Of a DNA stretch of 64,000 nt, positions 62,001 to 64,000 are shown piece after piece. Numbering within the stretch: the stretch's first letter is position 1; the number at the start of each line of letters is the position of its first letter. The notes beneath the pieces were generated by a model. It had not been told where the DNA came from. It made no database searches and was given only the letters and a program-made list of their open reading frames with translations. Source of the DNA: Nosocomiicoccus ampullae (GTDB taxonomy: Bacteria > Bacillota > Bacilli > Staphylococcales > Salinicoccaceae); the NCBI RefSeq assembly GCF_019357495.1, contig NZ_CP079110.1, forward strand, positions 1,054,001 to 1,118,000. The letters are read 5' to 3'. Both the position numbers and the translations under genes were made by a program.

Positions 62001-64000
62001 ATCTTCAGTTGTTGGTTGACCGAAATCTTTATTCACATCTTCAACTTCTGGTTCATAAAGATTACTGTCTTCTGGTGATTTAGGATTTGTACCGTCTTCT
62101 TTTTCTTTCTCATCTGGTACGCCGTCTCCATCATCATCTTCATCTTCTGTATCTGGAGTGCCATCACCATCTGTGTCTAATTTGAAGTTCGCTGTTGTTT
62201 CATCAGTTGACTCATCTGGATAAGTCACTACAACTGGAACATCAAATTCTTCTTCAGTATCAGCATTTAATTCCTCTGGTGCTGTTACCGTAACTACACC
62301 TGTAGTTTCATCAATTTCTACTGTATAACCTTCTGGTGCAGTGAAGTTGTCATCAATCTTAAACTTAGTACCTTCTGGTGCGTTTACTTCGTTACCATCT
62401 TTATCTGTGATCGTTGGAGTAGATTCTGCTGGTTCACCCGGTACTACTAATTGACCTTCGTATGATGGCTCGTATTTATCTGCATCTGTAAACGGAACAG
62501 CTACAATTGAATCTAATGCTAACGCTTCTGTTGTAGATGAAGTATCCTCATTTTGAAGGAAAACACCTGAAGTATAAATTGTTTCTTTATCTAAATCTTC
62601 AGGAACAGTTAGCGGTACAGAACCAACTCTACCCTCATTGTCCGACGTTACAGTTACAGGATCTCCAACAGGAACTCCGTCTTTAAACCATTGGATTTGA
62701 TATTCACGATTTGGGAATAATCCACCAGTTTCAGAAACTAAAACATCCCCTGGTTTTGCAACTTCTTCATTAGAATCTTCGATTGAAATATCGTGCATTG
62801 GGTTAGTTACTAATAAAGTAAAGTTCTGTCTCTGACCATTATAAGAGGCTAACATTTTAGAATCCTCTTGTACTGAGCCTTGTGCAATATTATCAAACAT
62901 ATTATAGCGAGAATTATTAGCATACACTACTGTATTATCAACTAGTGGTGTAACGTACATGTAATCAGAGTTTATATGACGTTTTTTATTATGAGCTAGG
63001 CTCGTATTACCATTCCATAGAACTAAATCATTATGAGATATATCTGCGTCTTTAACTAGTTGACCGTATTCTTCTTCAGTAACTCGATTATTTCCTTTTT
63101 CGTAAGCATTCGCACCATAAAGACCTTTAAATGGAATGTAATAATTACCATCTTTATCAACAGTCCCTACTACTGTTTCTGCTATATGAGAACCAACTCC
63201 ATGTTCTGCTTGATAATCAGCTACAATTTTTGCTTGAGCATCTCTAAAATCATCAAGTGTTGCATCAGGATTATCTTTTTTCCATGCATCGAATATACGA
63301 GTTACTTCATCATTTACATATGAAGCAGCCACTTTAACGCCAGTTGCATTAACATCTTGTTTATCTTTCTTTAGCCATCTAGCATCTGATCCAGAAAGTT
63401 CGTGTAATTCGTACCAAACTTTACCTTCAACTTTACCGTATGCTCCATTGTCAGCCCATATACCATCAGAAGTCCCAGAGGTTGTCCATTCATCTTCAGG
63501 TTTATGAAGCCAATCATTTAAGTTTTTCTTTTCTTGAACTAATACTTCACTACCTACTATACGATTTATTCCAGCAGTAAAGTCCCAAGATTCATTTGTT
63601 CTCTGCAATCTTTTATGGAAATTCTGTTTACCATCTCCACCTTTAACGACCTCATATCGTTCTTCATCTTCTAAAGTAACCCAAGTTCTAATTGCAACAG
63701 AACTATCTCCTGCTATTTTAAACTTATGACTGTTTCCAGCACCATCTTCAAATGGTTTAGACAAGTCAATAACGAAACGACCATCCGCTCCTGATGTTGT
63801 GTAATATACTGGTGAAACTACTCCATCTTTATTTGTCCATTGTAAATAAACTTTAGCATTCGCTACTGGAGAATCTCCACTTTTAGGTTGATATTGAGTA
63901 CCATTTTTTTGTAGTGAAATAGTTCCTTGATAGCCTTCTTTTTGACCCCATGTCCCTGGTGAATAAACTGCTTTTTCTTCTATTTTATTTTGTAGATCTT
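59046..64000 (-). CDS. LPXTG-anchored surface protein with Rib-like repeats (5' end outside window)
   Basis: At least 1651 codons; the frame is open to the window edge, so the N-terminus and signal peptide are missing. Order N to C: a non-repeat presumptive adhesion region (about 63765-62700 and beyond); an Ig-like segment; two copies of a module made of a Rib-type domain plus a Ca2+-binding DTDGDGTPD/DEDDDGDG thrombospondin-3-like stretch; six 103-residue Rib-like repeats; a Big-type domain (VTGEGTPGNTVIVEFPDGST); then LPNTG, a hydrophobic helix and RRRKENEEK. Sortase anchors it to peptidoglycan. An adhesin or biofilm role is inferred. Own terminator downstream. Confidence 0.93.
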   Translation of the reverse strand, partial: DLQNKIEEKAVYSPGTWGQKEGYQGTISLQKNGTQYQPKSGDSPVANAKVYLQWTNKDGVVSPVYYTTSGADGRFVIDLSKPFEDGAGNSHKFKIAGDSSVAIRTWVTLEDEERYEVVKGGDGKQNFHKRLQRTNESWDFTAGINRIVGSEVLVQEKKNLNDWLHKPEDEWTTSGTSDGIWADNGAYGKVEGKVWYELHELSGSDARWLKKDKQDVNATGVKVAASYVNDEVTRIFDAWKKDNPDATLDDFRDAQAKIVADYQAEHGVGSHIAETVVGTVDKDGNYYIPFKGLYGANAYEKGNNRVTEEEYGQLVKDADISHNDLVLWNGNTSLAHNKKRHINSDYMYVTPLVDNTVVYANNSRYNMFDNIAQGSVQEDSKMLASYNGQRQNFTLLVTNPMHDISIEDSNEEVAKPGDVLVSETGGLFPNREYQIQWFKDGVPVGDPVTVTSDNEGRVGSVPLTVPEDLDKETIYTSGVFLQNEDTSSTTEALALDSIVAVPFTDADKYEPSYEGQLVVPGEPAESTPTITDKDGNEVNAPEGTKFKIDDNFTAPEGYTVEIDETTGVVTVTAPEELNADTEEEFDVPVVVTYPDESTDETTANFKLDTDGDGTPDTEDEDDDGDGVPDEKEKEDGTNPKSPEDSNLYEPEVEDVNKDFGQPTTEDDIKDAITVPDYPEDKDAPEITVDNPEDLPDGTKEGTFDVPATVTYPDGTTDEVKVKVTVGNPQSEEYTPEYEDQLVVPGKPAESTPTITDKDGKEVDAPEGTKFTIDENFTAPEGYTVTVDETTGVVTVEAPEELDGDTEEEFDVPVVVTYPDESTDEAKANFKLDTDGDGTPDIEDEDDDGDGVSDEKEKEDGTNPKSPEDSNLYEPEYEDGSGQPGEDVTVDKPIFKDKDGNEVEVPDGTTFEPGEDAPEGVEVGEDGSVTVPVPEDANPGDKITVPVEVTYPDGSKDNVDVTVTVEKPDAKTADELEPEYKEGNGNPGEDVTVDKPIFKDKDGNEVEVPDGTTFTPGEGAPDGATVNEDGSVTVKVPEDAKPGDKITVPVEVTYPDGSKDNVDVTVTVEKPDAKTADELEPEYKEGNGNPGEDVTVPAPEFKDNDGNTVEVPDGTTFEPGEGAPDGATVNEDGSVTVKVPEDAKPGDKIVVPVDVTYPDGSKDKVDVTVTVENPDAKTADELEPEYKEGNGNPGEDVTVDKPIFKDKDGNEVEVPDGTTFTPGEGAPEGATVNEDGSVTVKVPEDAKPGDKITVPVEVTYPDGSKDNVDVTVTVEKPDAKTADELEPEYKEGNGNPGEDVTVDKPIFKDKDGNEVEVPDGTTFTPGEGAPDGATVNEDGSVTVKVPEDAKPGDKITVPVEVTYPDGSKDNVDVTVTVEKPDAKTADELEPEYKEGNGNPGEDVTVPAPEFKDNDGNTVEVPDGTTFEPGEGAPDGATVNEDGSVTVKVPEDAKPGDKIVVPVDVTYPDGSKDTVEVTVTVEKPDVVVDKPTINQPNAGDKQVTGEGTPGNTVIVEFPDGSTGQAIVDNDGNWTVNVPKGVELKPGDIITAVQVDKDGNISEPVQIVVGAGLDNETDGNASAPESGKEVSRTESGVAKAAEIDAATTTNSEKVLPNTGEAQDNKGLVAGTAALFAGMGALVLGRRRKENEEK
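59529..61382 (-). repeat. Six tandem 309-bp coding repeats (Rib-like)
   Basis: Units of exactly 309 bp at 61382-61074 (divergent first unit), 61073-60765, 60764-60456, 60455-60147, 60146-59838 and 59837-59529. Two sequence versions exist: A (TVDKPIFKDKDGNEVEV) and B (TVPAPEFKDNDGNTVEV). The order N to C after the first unit is A, B, A, A, B. Near-identity at the DNA level points to recent duplication and a repeat number likely to vary. Confidence 0.92.

Noticed and set aside
63060-63323. Plus-strand 87-codon frame opposite the surface protein
   Set aside because: Antisense shadow with low-complexity composition and no SD, inside a well-supported gene.

Overview
The window is a low-GC Firmicute chromosome segment, almost certainly Staphylococcaceae. 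Gene order matches staphylococci over long stretches: hemE-hemH-hemY, traP, ecsAB, hit, prsA, yhaM-yhaN-yhaO, yheA-yheB, an SA1665-like regulator, airSR and fumC. Several features argue for a genus beside Staphylococcus proper (for example the Nosocomiicoccus/Jeotgalicoccus/Salinicoccus side of the family; inference only). These are a diaminopimelate-dehydrogenase lysine pathway and a class I ribonucleotide reductase whose ATP-cone sits on the radical subunit.

Layout. 1-7.9 kb: a partial secreted transglycosylase with a WalR box, queE/queD, two minus-strand tRNAs, a candidate C-rich-loop sRNA, a membrane-anchored thermonuclease, eight plus-strand tRNAs, a short palindrome array, and nrdA-nrdB with two NrdR-like boxes. 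7.9-15.2 kb: comK, a TetR-controlled operon (NCS1 permease, DUF917, hydantoinase A), an IDEAL-domain protein and an APC permease. 15.3-31.3 kb: lipoate ligase, heme genes, traP, ecsAB, hit, prsA, a second palindrome array, an AbgT transporter and yhaMNO. 31.4-39.5 kb: yheAB, an HTH regulator, a dicarboxylate symporter, a CDF metal exporter, airSR, a DsbB/thioredoxin pair and an RluA-type pseudouridine synthase. 39.5-50.5 kb: two identical 1501-bp IS150-group elements in inverted orientation bracket fumC, small proteins, nitroreductase, trmL, queG, maf and a NERD-domain gene flanked on both sides by 52-bp-period repeats. 50.5-59 kb: pseudouridine catabolism (psuG/psuK), then a lysine-riboswitch operon lysA-lysC-asd-dapA-dapB-ddh. 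59-64 kb: a large LPXTG surface protein with six 103-residue Rib-like repeats; its N-terminus lies outside the window.

The most unusual signals are as follows. (1) Both IS copies sit in the loop of a Rho-independent terminator, in the same orientation relative to transcription, and each carries its own terminator-like hairpin at the left end. (2) Four intergenic arrays (three sequence families) are built from short palindromes spaced about 40 or 51-52 bp apart, close to whole helical turns; two of them flank the NERD nuclease gene. (3) The ATP-cone has moved from NrdA to NrdB. (4) An unannotated ~99-nt sRNA candidate has a consensus-like promoter, a C-loop hairpin and a terminator. All calls come from reading the sequence alone; no database search was run.
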